Origin: Shewanella sp. c952
GTDB taxonomy: Bacteria > Pseudomonadota > Gammaproteobacteria > Enterobacterales > Shewanellaceae
Direction of reading: 5' to 3'
Assembly: GCF_019654975.1 (NCBI RefSeq)
Contig: NZ_BPEW01000001.1
Span: 62,001-126,000 of the forward strand
DNA length: 64,000 bases
Shown: in pieces, positions 55,204 through 63,903 of the stretch
Numbering within the stretch: position 1 is the stretch's first letter
Layout: each line of letters starts with the position of its first letter
Notes under the pieces: generated by a model
Told to the model about the DNA's origin: nothing
Database searches by the model: none
Seen by the model: the letters and a program-made list of their open reading frames with translations, nothing else
Position numbers and translations under genes: made by a program

Positions 55204-55794
55204 ATGAGCTGGATGCAATTTACTATTGAGCTAATTGACAAGTTGGCTTGGCCACTGGTACTGATATTTGCGGTTGTTAGCCTTAAGCGGCCGCTATCTA
55301 AACTTATTCCAATGGCGAAGAAGTTAAAGTTTAAAGATTTAGAACTTGAGTTTGGTCAAGAACTTAAGGCAGTAACTCAAGAAGCTGAAGGGATATTTCC
55401 TGAGCTTAAAATTGATAAACGAAATGTACTCATCATGTCGGCGAGTCAACTGCCTAATTCAGCGATAATTGAAGCTTGGGAATTGGTTGATTTGGCGGCT
55501 GAAAAATTGATTCACTCCCACTGCAGCAATATCAGCTTAGATAAAAATACTCGCTATAAACATATCGAGAATATATTGATCTCCGAGCAACTCATCAGCA
55601 CTAAACAGGGAAAGCTATTTAGTGAGTTAAGACAACTGCGCAATAAAGTAGCCCATGCAGTTGGCTATGAAGTGGATAAGGCGCAAGCGGTACAATATAT
55701 CGAACTCTGTTTTAAGCTTATCGAACATCTACATGGTTTAACCCCCTCAACACTGCAAGTATGTCAGGGAGGAGTCAATGAGATCGCTAGCTAA
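55204..55794 (+). CDS. Membrane protein with HEPN/DUF4145-like domain
   Basis: 196 residues. One N-terminal helix (about residues 12-26) is followed by a linker and a helical domain with LRQLRNKVAHAVGYEVD. RNKVAH fits the Rx4-6H motif of HEPN nucleases and of DUF4145. Nothing next to it resembles a toxin partner, so whether it is a nuclease or a structural domain is open. Confidence 0.65.
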   Translation: MSWMQFTIELIDKLAWPLVLIFAVVSLKRPLSKLIPMAKKLKFKDLELEFGQELKAVTQEAEGIFPELKIDKRNVLIMSASQLPNSAIIEAWELVDLAAEKLIHSHCSNISLDKNTRYKHIENILISEQLISTKQGKLFSELRQLRNKVAHAVGYEVDKAQAVQYIELCFKLIEHLHGLTPSTLQVCQGGVNEIAS

Positions 55795-55933
55795 GCTTAA
55801 TTCGTATTATTGCTGTTAGTTTCGATTAGTGGTGTAGCAGAATATACTTCGTATTAATACGTAGTGCGTTGGGTTATTTGAGCAGATTGGACCGCATTGG
55901 TTATGCGACCTTTATTATGGCAAAACTATCGAC

Positions 55934-56443
55934 TTACCAAACGACTTCAGTTATGGCATTTTCTGTTTCACCAATAATCGTTTTAACCACATTATTGTCA
56001 GCATCTAGCAAGATAAGCCTAGGTATACCAGTATTGGCAAATTGATTGTAGATGCTTCTGTCTGCATCAGCGACAAGTGCAAAGTTTAGCTCGTACTCTT
56101 TGGCAAACTTATCTAATGCTGGTTTATTCTCTTCTCTGCCAATCCCAATAATATCGACGTTAGGACTCAAATACAGATCTGATGCAGTGAGGTGTTTCAT
56201 GGTGCGCTGTGAATCATGACACCAAGTGGCGAATAAGATCAGTAATTTGTTATTTCTTGATTTGCTTAGATCGATACTGTTTCCCTGAGTATCAACAAAT
56301 TGAGTAACAGGCGCTTTATCCCCCGGCTTTACATAGGTGAGGTATTCAGGCTTATCTTGGTCGGTACCGTGGCCTGAATTCGTTGCACAGCCGGAAGTGA
56401 TTAATAAAAGTAAGCTACTGAAGATAAGTGTAAAAGCTCTCAT
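55934..56443 (-). CDS. TlpA/AhpC-like redoxin lipoprotein with one active Cys
   Basis: 169 residues: lipobox TSGC, then a thioredoxin-like domain. The active site is FATWCHDSQ, so the second Cys of CxxC is Ser and a one-Cys mechanism or a non-redox role is needed. ALVADADRSIYNQFANTGIPRLILLD holds the cis-Pro. Single gene. Confidence 0.8.
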   Translation of the reverse strand: MRAFTLIFSSLLLLITSGCATNSGHGTDQDKPEYLTYVKPGDKAPVTQFVDTQGNSIDLSKSRNNKLLILFATWCHDSQRTMKHLTASDLYLSPNVDIIGIGREENKPALDKFAKEYELNFALVADADRSIYNQFANTGIPRLILLDADNNVVKTIIGETENAITEVVW

Positions 56444-56610
56444 AGGGCATCCATGTGTTTGTAAGTCGACCTAAAGTAGCAAAGCTTAGAGTGATTGTAT
56501 AATGGCAATCAGCTTGTGAATTAAAGTACGGCTATCATCAAGGTGGCAAGTAAACCTCGGAGATCATGGTGTAAATGTCTCCGAGTCGTAAATAGAGTTA
56601 TAGTTGGACG

Positions 56611-57279
56611 TTAAAGTGAATGGAAAAAACGCTCCTGCCTCGGCAAGTAGTAATTATCATAGTTTGCGGAGAACACTACGCTGCTTGAGCGGCCGACAAT
56701 TTCAGCTCGAGGCACAAAACCTATCATCCTTGAATCGCTACTGTGATCGCGATTATCACCCAAAACTAAGTAATGGCCCTCGGGCACAGTTATTGGACCA
56801 AAGCTTGATTGACGGCTAATAACACCTTGGCCTGCTATTCCTGCCACCTTCACTTGATGATTGATACCCAAAAGGTGTTCGGTTCGCATTTCAGAACCAT
56901 CAGCATTAGGTAAACCTGTGCCGCTATAGGCGATTGTTTCATCATTGATAGATAACACATTGTCTCGCATTGAAATAGAGTCATTGGGCAAACCAATCAC
57001 TCTTTTTACTAACTTCTTGTTACTGGCTTTTGAATCAAAGACAACGATATCTCCCCGCTGTGGATCAGCAAGTTTAGCGATAGAAATATGAGTAAATGGA
57101 ACTCTGAGATCGTAAGCCATTTTATTAACCAACAAACGGTCACCTTCAACAATCGTAGGTTTCATTGAGCCCGTTGGTACGCTATTCCAATCGGCGACAG
57201 CGCTTCTAAAAACTAGCATTAATGAAACAAACAAAATCAGAGAGTGATTCTGTTTAAGCAGCTTTAATAATTTTCTCAT
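56611..57279 (-). CDS. lepB: Signal peptidase I (LepB-type paralogue)
   Basis: 222 residues, shorter than the usual E. coli LepB (324). One N-terminal membrane helix, then the catalytic Ser in VPTGSMKPT near residue 38, the Lys in LVKRVIGLPND near 95, and GDNRDHSSDSR. It can cleave Sec signal peptides. No lepA or rnc is adjacent, so this is probably not the main housekeeping copy. Confidence 0.88.
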   Translation of the reverse strand: MRKLLKLLKQNHSLILFVSLMLVFRSAVADWNSVPTGSMKPTIVEGDRLLVNKMAYDLRVPFTHISIAKLADPQRGDIVVFDSKASNKKLVKRVIGLPNDSISMRDNVLSINDETIAYSGTGLPNADGSEMRTEHLLGINHQVKVAGIAGQGVISRQSSFGPITVPEGHYLVLGDNRDHSSDSRMIGFVPRAEIVGRSSSVVFSANYDNYYLPRQERFFHSL

Positions 57280-57564
57280 ACAATAGTTCCTTTATTGAAT
57301 AGGGCTTTAGTTCCTTTTTTCAGACTATGAGATCTCATTAAGGTTCGTATTTAAGCGAAACCTAAAGGTAAGCAAATATGAATTTTTAGTTGCATAGAGA
57401 ATGATGACTCAGTACTAACAGGGATTCATATTAAGAAAAAGTAGAATTTTGCAGCTATAAAACCGCTTTATTGAAAAAAAAACCATTATTGGTCTATTTG
57501 TTGCTCAGTTAAGCAAATATAGGCTTTACATTTAACCCCGATATCCCTATTATTCACGGCGTTC

Positions 57565-57655
57565 GGAGAGATGGCAGAGTGGTCGAATGCACCGGTCTTG
57601 AAAACCGGCATGGGTTTGTAGCCCATCTAGGGTTCAAATCCCTATCTCTCCGCCA
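57565..57655 (+). tRNA. serT: tRNA-Ser (anticodon UGA)
   Basis: 91 bases including an encoded CCA. The acceptor stem GGAGAGA pairs with TCTCTCC, the anticodon stem CCGGT/ACCGG carries loop CTTGAAA with anticodon TGA, a long variable arm (GGGTTTGTAGCCC) is typical of serine tRNAs, and the T-loop is GGTTCAAATCC. A terminator follows. Confidence 0.97.
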
Positions 57656-57997
57656 CATTAAGAAAAGCCCGCTATTTTTTAGCGGGCTTTTTGCTATTTA
57701 AATTTTAAGTTTAATATGCTGGATAGAACCCTGAGGGTTCCTATTGTTTAAAGTCAGCTATCTCTCCGTCAGATTAAGAAAAGCCGGATATCGAAAGATA
57801 TCGGGCTTTTTGCTATCTAAATTTTGAGTTTGATATGCTGGAAAGAACCCTGAGGGTTCCTATTGTTTAAAGTCAGCAATCTCTCCGCCAGATTAAGAAA
57901 AGCCGGATGTCGAAAGGTAGCGGGCTTTTTGCTTTCTGCGATTTTAGTATGTGTATGCTGGATAGAACCCTAGGGTTGCTATTATTTAAAGTCAGCA
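57643..57997 (+). repeat. Three tandem copies of tRNA-Ser 3' end plus terminator
   Basis: A unit of about 118 bp occurs three times, starting near 57643, 57759 and 57878. Each carries ATCTCTCCG(C/T)CA, the last bases of the tRNA, then ATTAAGAAAAGCC, a terminator-like stem ending in GGGCTTTTTGCT, and a hairpin GAACCCTGAGGGTTC, ending GTTTAAAGTCAGC. Only the first copy is joined to a complete tRNA. The stems of copies 2 and 3 have diverged; copy 2 keeps pairing (GATATCGAAAGATATC). Confidence 0.8.
57664..57693 (+). terminator. Terminator of tRNA-Ser
   Basis: AAAGCCCGCTA/TAGCGGGCTTT with a T5 loop and T-rich tail, 9 bases after the CCA. Confidence 0.85.
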
Positions 57998-58056
57998 CTC
58001 TGTGAACCTTGCGAATGTGAATTTGTTAGCCTCAGGTACTTTATTGACTGTAACGG

Positions 58057-58926
58057 TTATGGTTTCAGTGCGAAGTAGATATCGGTGATAAGTTCACTTT
58101 CTGCAACTTCAGGGAATAAATTGATGTAGTGAAAGAACAGTGGGAAATCGTTGAGGGTTTCACCACTCGCAGGCAACCATTCACGATAGAACTGATAGAT
58201 CTTGTCGTCCATCTGTTGATGAGAGCCTAAGTGGCGGATCTTAGCGAAGCGACCACCTGGAATGGTCTTAGTAATAACGCCTTCAGCATTAGCTTGCACC
58301 TCTCTAGCAACTGAACCACAGATATCAAAGTGAAATTGTTCTGCTGGCACACTATTGGGGTCGTTATAAGGGATGCCAATAGTCTCACTTGAAGCAATTG
58401 GAGACTCTTGACTAGCTTTGCGCCAAGTAATAAATTTTTGGATCGAATTATTTAAGTTGCTGGGCGCGCCATGGTGTTCAAAGACGGCGACCATGGTGGC
58501 TGTTCGTGTTGTCAATTCTACTTTCACAGAGTCATTCCTCGTTAGCTGTACCTTGTCATACTCGCTGCTCCATTGTTGCCAATTAGGAGTGAGTCGAAAT
58601 TGAGACGGCGTTTGTTTAAAGGTTTTTTTAAATGCTCGGGAGAAAGATTCTGAATTTTCAAAGCTAGCATCGAAAGCGATATCCGTTATCGACTCTGTAG
58701 TATGAAAAACTAATCGGTATGATGCGCGTTTCAGGCGCATCATCGATATATATTTTCCAACGTTTAAGCCGGTGTATACCTGAAACTGTCGATGAAAGTG
58801 GTACTTTGAAAATTGAGCTATTTGGCTCAGCTGCTCTACATCCAGTTTGTCATCTAAGTGCAGGGCTATATAGTCGCAAACCGCGACTATTTTTGCTGAA
58901 TAGTGCTGCTTTTCTAATGGGCTCAA
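58057..58926 (-). CDS. AraC-family regulator with GyrI-like ligand domain
   Basis: 289 residues: N-terminal two-helix-turn-helix AraC domain (about 10-110; LSQIAQFSKYHFHRQFQ and IAFDASFENSESFSRAFKKTFKQTPSQFR) and C-terminal GyrI/SOUL-like effector domain (about 130-289). This is the Rob/BmrR-like layout, often reacting to hydrophobic drugs. The target is unknown. Confidence 0.9.
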   Translation of the reverse strand: MSPLEKQHYSAKIVAVCDYIALHLDDKLDVEQLSQIAQFSKYHFHRQFQVYTGLNVGKYISMMRLKRASYRLVFHTTESITDIAFDASFENSESFSRAFKKTFKQTPSQFRLTPNWQQWSSEYDKVQLTRNDSVKVELTTRTATMVAVFEHHGAPSNLNNSIQKFITWRKASQESPIASSETIGIPYNDPNSVPAEQFHFDICGSVAREVQANAEGVITKTIPGGRFAKIRHLGSHQQMDDKIYQFYREWLPASGETLNDFPLFFHYINLFPEVAESELITDIYFALKP

Positions 58927-59011
58927 TTCAATCTCTCCTCAAGTGCGAAGCTATTATTGCAGTGCCCAGGCAAGGTTACCTGACTCAAATTGCTGTTAGA
59001 AAATATACTGA

Positions 59012-59446
59012 CTAAAACCCACGGCGTTTCCAGAATGCGCCGATTTTGTCGTCTTCTTCATTCATATGAACTTTAAAGGTTTTCTCTGCAATGACCTTAC
59101 CCTTCAGCTCAAGTGTCATTCGCCATTTACCGACTTTGTTATGCTCCGGTGCCCAAATGGTATCACCTATATAGAACTTCCAATCGTTGGATTTGACGTA
59201 GACTTCACCGTCAAATGGCGGACGAACATCGCCATTTTCATCAGGGATGTCGGGGTGATAAATGCAGTAGCGTAGTACTTGGTTCTTAGCCTTTCTTATT
59301 TGAGCGATAAAACCAAATTCAATATCAATTTCTGCGGGTACGTGTACTGTAGCCTTAGTGAGTTTAGGCAAGTCATCGTTATCTTCATCCCATTGGGTGA
59401 ATATACCGCTACGAATGATTGTGACGTCAGGTTTGAGTTTAGACAC
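59012..59446 (-). CDS. DUF3859-like cytoplasmic protein
   Basis: 144 residues, no signal peptide, beta-rich: IIRSGIFTQWDEDNDDLPKL, then WKFYIGDTIWAPEHNKVGKWRMTLELKGKVIAEKTFKVH. This pattern matches DUF3859, an uncharacterised family. About 300 bases upstream of the next gene (59447-59743) show nothing supportable. Confidence 0.8.
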   Translation of the reverse strand: MSKLKPDVTIIRSGIFTQWDEDNDDLPKLTKATVHVPAEIDIEFGFIAQIRKAKNQVLRYCIYHPDIPDENGDVRPPFDGEVYVKSNDWKFYIGDTIWAPEHNKVGKWRMTLELKGKVIAEKTFKVHMNEEDDKIGAFWKRRGF

Positions 59447-59743
59447 AGATTACAGATCTTTATGTTATGAGTTAGAGAAATAACTAGGATACTTAAATTG
59501 TTTCCAGTAAGCATATTATATTAGCTTTAAGTTGAACCTGAAGATTTCTATACAGTAGAAAATGCTGTTTGGGTGGACATTCTTAGTGATCAAGGTAATC
59601 TGAATGGGTTTTTTGTGCAGGGAGCAGTCTTTTTATGATGCTTAGTGGTGTGGTACTGGGCAAGATCTGTGCTGTGATTACGGAGGCGTTAGACTTTCGT
59701 GCATAAGACCAATAATAAATTCAATCGGGACAAAGTCGACTAT

Positions 59744-60379
59744 ATGAATCTTGCTACGCTATTTTATGTTTATGACCCTATGTGCAGCTGGTGCTGGGGA
59801 TATAAACCAACATGGTCTTTTTTAGAAGAACAACTCAAGCAACAGTTTCCTCAATTATCGATTGAGTACCGTTTGGGCGGGCTAGCTGCTGATACTAACG
59901 AGCCGATGCCCGAAGAGATGGAAGATTTTTTACAAAAAACATGGCGGCAAATATCTCAACAATTAGGGACTAATTTTAATTTTGATTTTTGGGTGAAGTG
60001 TCAGCCTCGGCGGGCGACATATCCTGCTTGTCGAGGAGTCTTACTGGCAAGAGACGCTGGGCTTGAGCAGCCGTTTTATCATGCCGTGCAGCAAGCTTAT
60101 TATCTTGAGGCAAAGAATCCATCTGATGATGCTACATTGGTAGGCATTGCAACTGAGTTGGGGATGGATAGCGAAGCGTTTGCTATTGCACTTAATAGTG
60201 AATCGACTCAAAGTCGCTTGTTGCAAGAGATCGGTAAAACGAGAAGGCTACCGATTCAGGGTTTTCCCTCTTTAGTGATGGCATTAAATGGTGATTTAAT
60301 ATTAATCGAATTAGATTATAAAAATGCGCAAACTAGCTTTAACCAGATCGAAAAATTGATGCTAGAGGTGGCTGTTTAA
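59744..60379 (+). CDS. DsbA/FrnE-like thioredoxin-fold protein
   Basis: 211 residues: YVYDPMCSWCWGYKP at the N-terminus (CSWC redox motif), a long helical insert, and GFPSLVMALNGDL with the cis-Pro near the end. It fits the cytoplasmic DsbA/FrnE group, with no signal peptide. ATG 59744 is used; GTG 59699 is an alternative with GGAGG 12 bases ahead. Confidence 0.85.
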   Translation: MNLATLFYVYDPMCSWCWGYKPTWSFLEEQLKQQFPQLSIEYRLGGLAADTNEPMPEEMEDFLQKTWRQISQQLGTNFNFDFWVKCQPRRATYPACRGVLLARDAGLEQPFYHAVQQAYYLEAKNPSDDATLVGIATELGMDSEAFAIALNSESTQSRLLQEIGKTRRLPIQGFPSLVMALNGDLILIELDYKNAQTSFNQIEKLMLEVAV

Positions 60380-60537
60380 ACTTAATTAAGTAGCGTATAT
60401 TTATTTTAAATAAGAATTATTCAATAATTTATATATTAACTAATATCTACTATTAATTGGGTGATTTTTTTGATTGATTTTTGATGGTAATGTAAATGGT
60501 GTTTGTGTGATTTCTTAGTCATTAGAGTGCTTAACCA

Positions 60538-60894
60538 TTATTGTTCAATGCAGTTTACTGCATGATCATTGTTAATCGTAAGCGTTAACACTTTCATATA
60601 TTGGCCATGAGTCACATATCCACAGTGGCCATTGATCTGTTTACCTGATGATAATCTCACTTGGTAAGTGTATTCGCCATCAGCTTGCTCTGTGCTGTGA
60701 TGAATGCGCATAGTTTGTGATGGCTCAATATTGTCGAATACTAGCTTATTACTGGGGAGAGTGACTTCTACACGGGTGAGGAGTTGCCCTGATTGGTTGT
60801 TGATTTTGACGCTGGGCATAATAAAAAAGTAGGCGTGATAACCGATAAACAAACATAGCGCTGTAAACAGAGAGAATATAAGGGCGTTTCGCAT
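60538..60894 (-). CDS. Membrane-anchored small protein, unknown
   Basis: Not recognised. 118 residues: one N-terminal membrane helix (about 6-26), then a beta-rich periplasmic domain with a cysteine near each end (NGHCGYV, AVNCIEQ) that could form a disulfide. Single gene; no operon partner. Confidence 0.75.
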   Translation of the reverse strand: MRNALIFSLFTALCLFIGYHAYFFIMPSVKINNQSGQLLTRVEVTLPSNKLVFDNIEPSQTMRIHHSTEQADGEYTYQVRLSSGKQINGHCGYVTHGQYMKVLTLTINNDHAVNCIEQ

Positions 60895-60989
60895 AAAGCT
60901 CCTAAATGAATACCAACATAGTTTGATTATAGAAAACCATTGAGCTTTTACCTCAGCACTTTCTTTTTATTTAATGCTTTCGGTATCGC

Positions 60990-61652
60990 TTAACCTCGAT
61001 TAATGGTGATGTCAGACACGTAGCCATGTTTGGTTGCTGTCAATGCTTGCTTGAGCATCACTGCAGCCTCGTCAGCACTCATAAAGCTATCGGTATTAAG
61101 ACTTTTGCCGCTGGTATCCCAAAAAGAGGTTGCCATACCACCTGGGTATACCGCTATCAGTTTCATTGGCAGTCCTTTTAATTCAAGTCTTACCGATTCA
61201 ACAAGACCACGAACAGCCCATTTCGCGGCACAGTAAGTTGACTCTTCAGCTTTGGCTATTTGTGCTGCCGTCGACATTACCATCACCACAGTGATTGGCT
61301 TATCTTTATAACGTTTTACAGCTTCACGTAACAGCATTATCGCTGAGGTGACATTGTTATTAAGCAGCTCCTTAATTGCGGTGGCGGATTGCTGTTCAAT
61401 AGGCCCAAAGTAGCCACTGCCTGCGCTATGAATGATTACCGAAGGTATATGTGGCAGAGAGTCAAATAAGGATGCAACCGATTGCTCATCAGTTAAATCA
61501 CAACTGTGGGAACTTACCTCGCCATTAAGTGCCGCTGCGACAGCATCTAAGCGCTGAGTATTACGGCCACTAATGCAAACTTTTTGATCTTGGCTGTAGA
61601 GCTTTGCTAACGCGGCACCTAAGCCAGAACTTGCACCAGTGATCAGAATCAT
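60990..61652 (-). CDS. Short-chain dehydrogenase/reductase
   Basis: 220 residues of the SDR superfamily. TGASSGLGAALA is the cofactor-binding loop, and YCAAKWAVRG holds the catalytic Tyr and Lys. The cofactor and substrate are not predictable. It occupies the place where accC normally follows accB, 23 bases downstream of the AccB-like gene, and is probably cotranscribed with it. Confidence 0.92.
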   Translation of the reverse strand: MILITGASSGLGAALAKLYSQDQKVCISGRNTQRLDAVAAALNGEVSSHSCDLTDEQSVASLFDSLPHIPSVIIHSAGSGYFGPIEQQSATAIKELLNNNVTSAIMLLREAVKRYKDKPITVVMVMSTAAQIAKAEESTYCAAKWAVRGLVESVRLELKGLPMKLIAVYPGGMATSFWDTSGKSLNTDSFMSADEAAVMLKQALTATKHGYVSDITINRG

Positions 61653-61675
61653 AACGGTTTAGCCTCTTAAAAAGT

Positions 61676-62131
61676 TTATTCGATCACGAGAATGGCTTGT
61701 TCGAAATCAATTTGGTCGCCATCTTCAATAAGTAGTGCGCTTATGATGCCACTTTTGTCGGCGGTAATGCTGTTCATCATGGTCATAGCTTCAATCACAC
61801 ACACGACATCACCTTGCTGTACCTGCTGGTCTATAGCGCATAACGGCTTGCCCGTTTTTTTGTCATTGAGGTAAATAGTACCGACCATAGGTGATAATAG
61901 TTTATGGATATCACTATCATCGATAGTGCTACTGTCATTGCTAACATTTGCAGTTGCAATAGCCGCTGCAACACTACTAGCAGGCGCCAAATAGGTTTGC
62001 GCCCCAGCTTGCATAGGCACAGGACTGTGGCGACAAATGCGTACTGACTCTTCGCCTTCTTTAATCTCCAGTTCAGCAATATCAGACTCTTGAACCAGTT
62101 CAATCAATTTTTTTATTTTACGAATATCCAT
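61676..62131 (-). CDS. AccB-like biotin carboxyl carrier protein lacking the biotinylated lysine
   Basis: 151 residues, overall like AccB: the N-terminal MDIRKIKKLIELVQESDIAEL, an Ala-rich linker and the C-terminal biotinyl domain. The biotin motif should be EAMKM. Here it reads EAMTMM, with Thr117 (ACC, codon 61781-61783) in the place of the Lys that carries biotin. The thumb segment is also changed, and no accC follows. So it cannot carry biotin in the usual way. It may bind AccC or regulate acetyl-CoA carboxylase, or be a decayed copy; the main accBC would be elsewhere. Confidence 0.85.
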   Translation of the reverse strand: MDIRKIKKLIELVQESDIAELEIKEGEESVRICRHSPVPMQAGAQTYLAPASSVAAAIATANVSNDSSTIDDSDIHKLLSPMVGTIYLNDKKTGKPLCAIDQQVQQGDVVCVIEAMTMMNSITADKSGIISALLIEDGDQIDFEQAILVIE

Positions 62132-62146
62132 ATTAACAGGCTGACC

Positions 62147-62599
62147 TTATTTCTGTTTTGTAGCGTTCAGTTGGGCGATTACTGATTGCAATGCAAATTG
62201 GTATCCCTGAGCACCTAGGCCGCAGATAACGCCAACGGCTTTGTCTGAAAAGTAGGAATGATGACGAAAAGGCTCACGGCTATGCACATTAGACAAATGC
62301 ACTTCAATAAAAGGAATTGCGACGCCTAACAATGCGTCACGCAGTGCCACACTGGTATGAGTGAATGCCGCTGGGTTAATAATGACGTAGTCGGCATCAG
62401 TGTTGTGAATCGCCTCAATCAATAGGTGCTCGGCATTTGATTGGATATGCTCGAGTTGTAGATTGGCATCTGCAGCTTGCTGCTTTAAGCCATTAACAAT
62501 TTGTTCAAGGGTGTGATGACCATAGTGGCCAGGCTCTCGGCGACCGAGCAGGTTCAAATTAGGACCGTTAACGAGTAATACTTTGGCTTGGCTGCTCAT
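62147..62599 (-). CDS. aroQ: Type II 3-dehydroquinate dehydratase
   Basis: 150 residues, usual length. Dehydrates 3-dehydroquinate in the shikimate pathway. Active-site parts are seen: [21 protein letters not shown] (catalytic Tyr), [31 protein letters not shown] (His). Directly upstream of the AccB-like gene by 15 bases, the usual aroQ-accB order. Confidence 0.95.
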   Translation of the reverse strand: MSSQAKVLLVNGPNLNLLGRREPGHYGHHTLEQIVNGLKQQAADANLQLEHIQSNAEHLLIEAIHNTDADYVIINPAAFTHTSVALRDALLGVAIPFIEVHLSNVHSREPFRHHSYFSDKAVGVICGLGAQGYQFALQSVIAQLNATKQK

Positions 62600-62685
62600 G
62601 AAAAATTCCCTTGGATGAATCGTTTAAGATTTACTGATTTCAACAAAAAATCACCCTGTTGTCGAACTCAGAATTTAATAGTTAG

Positions 62686-63108
62686 TTAATAACCGCTTTT
62701 GTTTTGCCTTAGGGCTTTGGTTGCACCTTTCTGTTTTTTTGCATCGACTCTACGTCGTTGACTGCCTTTAGTGGGTTTGGTGGCGATGCGCCTTTTCTGT
62801 ACCGCCGAGACACTGGCGACCAAGGCGATAAACTGCTCAAGTGCTGTTTGGCGGTTAAAGTCTTGGCTGCGACTTTGTTGGCATTTTATGATGATTTTGC
62901 CGCTTTTTGTGATGCGGTGATCAGCCTTGGCGAGCAGACGTGCTTGGTAAAACTCAGGCAAAGAGGAGTTTTTAATATCAAAGATAAGCTGGGCGGCAGT
63001 CGACACCTTATTAAGATGTTGGCCTCCGGCGCCGCTTGAACGGATAAACTGCCATTCAAGCTCGCTATCTTGAATCGAAACTGAGTTGGATATTTTGATT
63101 AATGCCAA
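62686..63108 (-). CDS. arfB: Peptidyl-tRNA hydrolase ArfB (ribosome rescue)
   Basis: 140 residues, like E. coli YaeJ/ArfB. The GGQ motif is present (RSSGAGGQHLNKVSTAAQL, residues 24-42) and the basic C-terminal tail (RRIATKPTKGSQRRRVDAKKQKG) reaches into the empty mRNA channel of stalled ribosomes. Releases nascent chains from non-stop complexes. Confidence 0.93.
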   Translation of the reverse strand: MALIKISNSVSIQDSELEWQFIRSSGAGGQHLNKVSTAAQLIFDIKNSSLPEFYQARLLAKADHRITKSGKIIIKCQQSRSQDFNRQTALEQFIALVASVSAVQKRRIATKPTKGSQRRRVDAKKQKGATKALRQNKSGY

Positions 63109-63300
63109 TGAATAATGTCCACTGTAAAAGGTTCATTTCAAGACAAAGCTGGTACTGCTAAGCTTGATGAAGGTCAATGTTAACAGACTTTAAGCTAAAA
63201 TAAGGGCTTAAGCCGCTTTTCCTTCAACTTTGATTTGCTATCATCAAGCAATTATCGATTCGACTTTCTGCATTAAAGTATAGCGTTATGGGGTCTAAAT

Positions 63301-63660
63301 ATGCTGTGTAAAATTCCGGATATCACTAAAGGCGTCATTAGTTTATTTGCCAGCGGTCGTTTATCGACTGAAGATTATGGTCAAATCCTGCAGCCGATGA
63401 TTGAGAAGTACCAAGGGAACACCGGTAAGGTGTGTTTATATGTTGAGGCTGATGTGTTGCTCGAAGGGTGGGATCATCAGTCATTAGCCGGTAGCGGTGA
63501 AGTGCAGTTACCTAACTTTGAAGCGTTAGTGTTAGTTGGCGGCCCAGATTGGTTTGGTAATGCGGTGAGATTACTGGGGCCATTTATGCAAGGTGAAGTC
63601 GCTTGGTTTCCGCTAGAACAGAAGCAAGAAGCGATTGATTGGATTGCGGGGCGTACCTAG
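63301..63660 (+). CDS. SpoIIAA-like (STAS/SEC14-type) protein
   Basis: 119 residues that fit the SpoIIAA-like family (DUF3478): a beta-alpha pattern with GVISLFASGRLSTEDYGQILQPMI at the start and GEVAWFPLEQKQEAIDWI at the end. It has no obvious enzyme motif; the role is unknown, possibly lipid- or partner-binding. Confidence 0.8.
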   Translation: MLCKIPDITKGVISLFASGRLSTEDYGQILQPMIEKYQGNTGKVCLYVEADVLLEGWDHQSLAGSGEVQLPNFEALVLVGGPDWFGNAVRLLGPFMQGEVAWFPLEQKQEAIDWIAGRT

Positions 63661-63726
63661 CACTTTATTTTGGGTATACTGGCTGCAAAGTGGGTGCTTT
63701 ACCCCATCTATAAAAAGGATTAACAG

Positions 63727-63903
63727 ATGTCTTTATCAAAATTGTCAGCCGTAAGTTTGGCTTTAGCATTAGCATTAGGTATGACAGCTTGTGCGCCAGA
63801 AGTAGGTAGTGAAGCTTGGTGTAAGCAGATGAGTGAAAAGCCATCGGGTGACTGGAGCACAAACGAAGCGACTGATTATGCTAAACATTGTGTTTTTAAG
63901 TAA
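63727..63903 (+). CDS. Small DUF3012-like lipoprotein
   Basis: 58 residues: signal with lipobox TAC, then APEVGSEAWCKQMSEKPSGDW and a final YAKHCVFK. Two cysteines could pair. The pattern matches DUF3012 lipoproteins (from memory). AAAGGAT lies 7 bases ahead of the ATG. The 63904-64000 end shows no gene. Confidence 0.85.
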   Translation: MSLSKLSAVSLALALALGMTACAPEVGSEAWCKQMSEKPSGDWSTNEATDYAKHCVFK

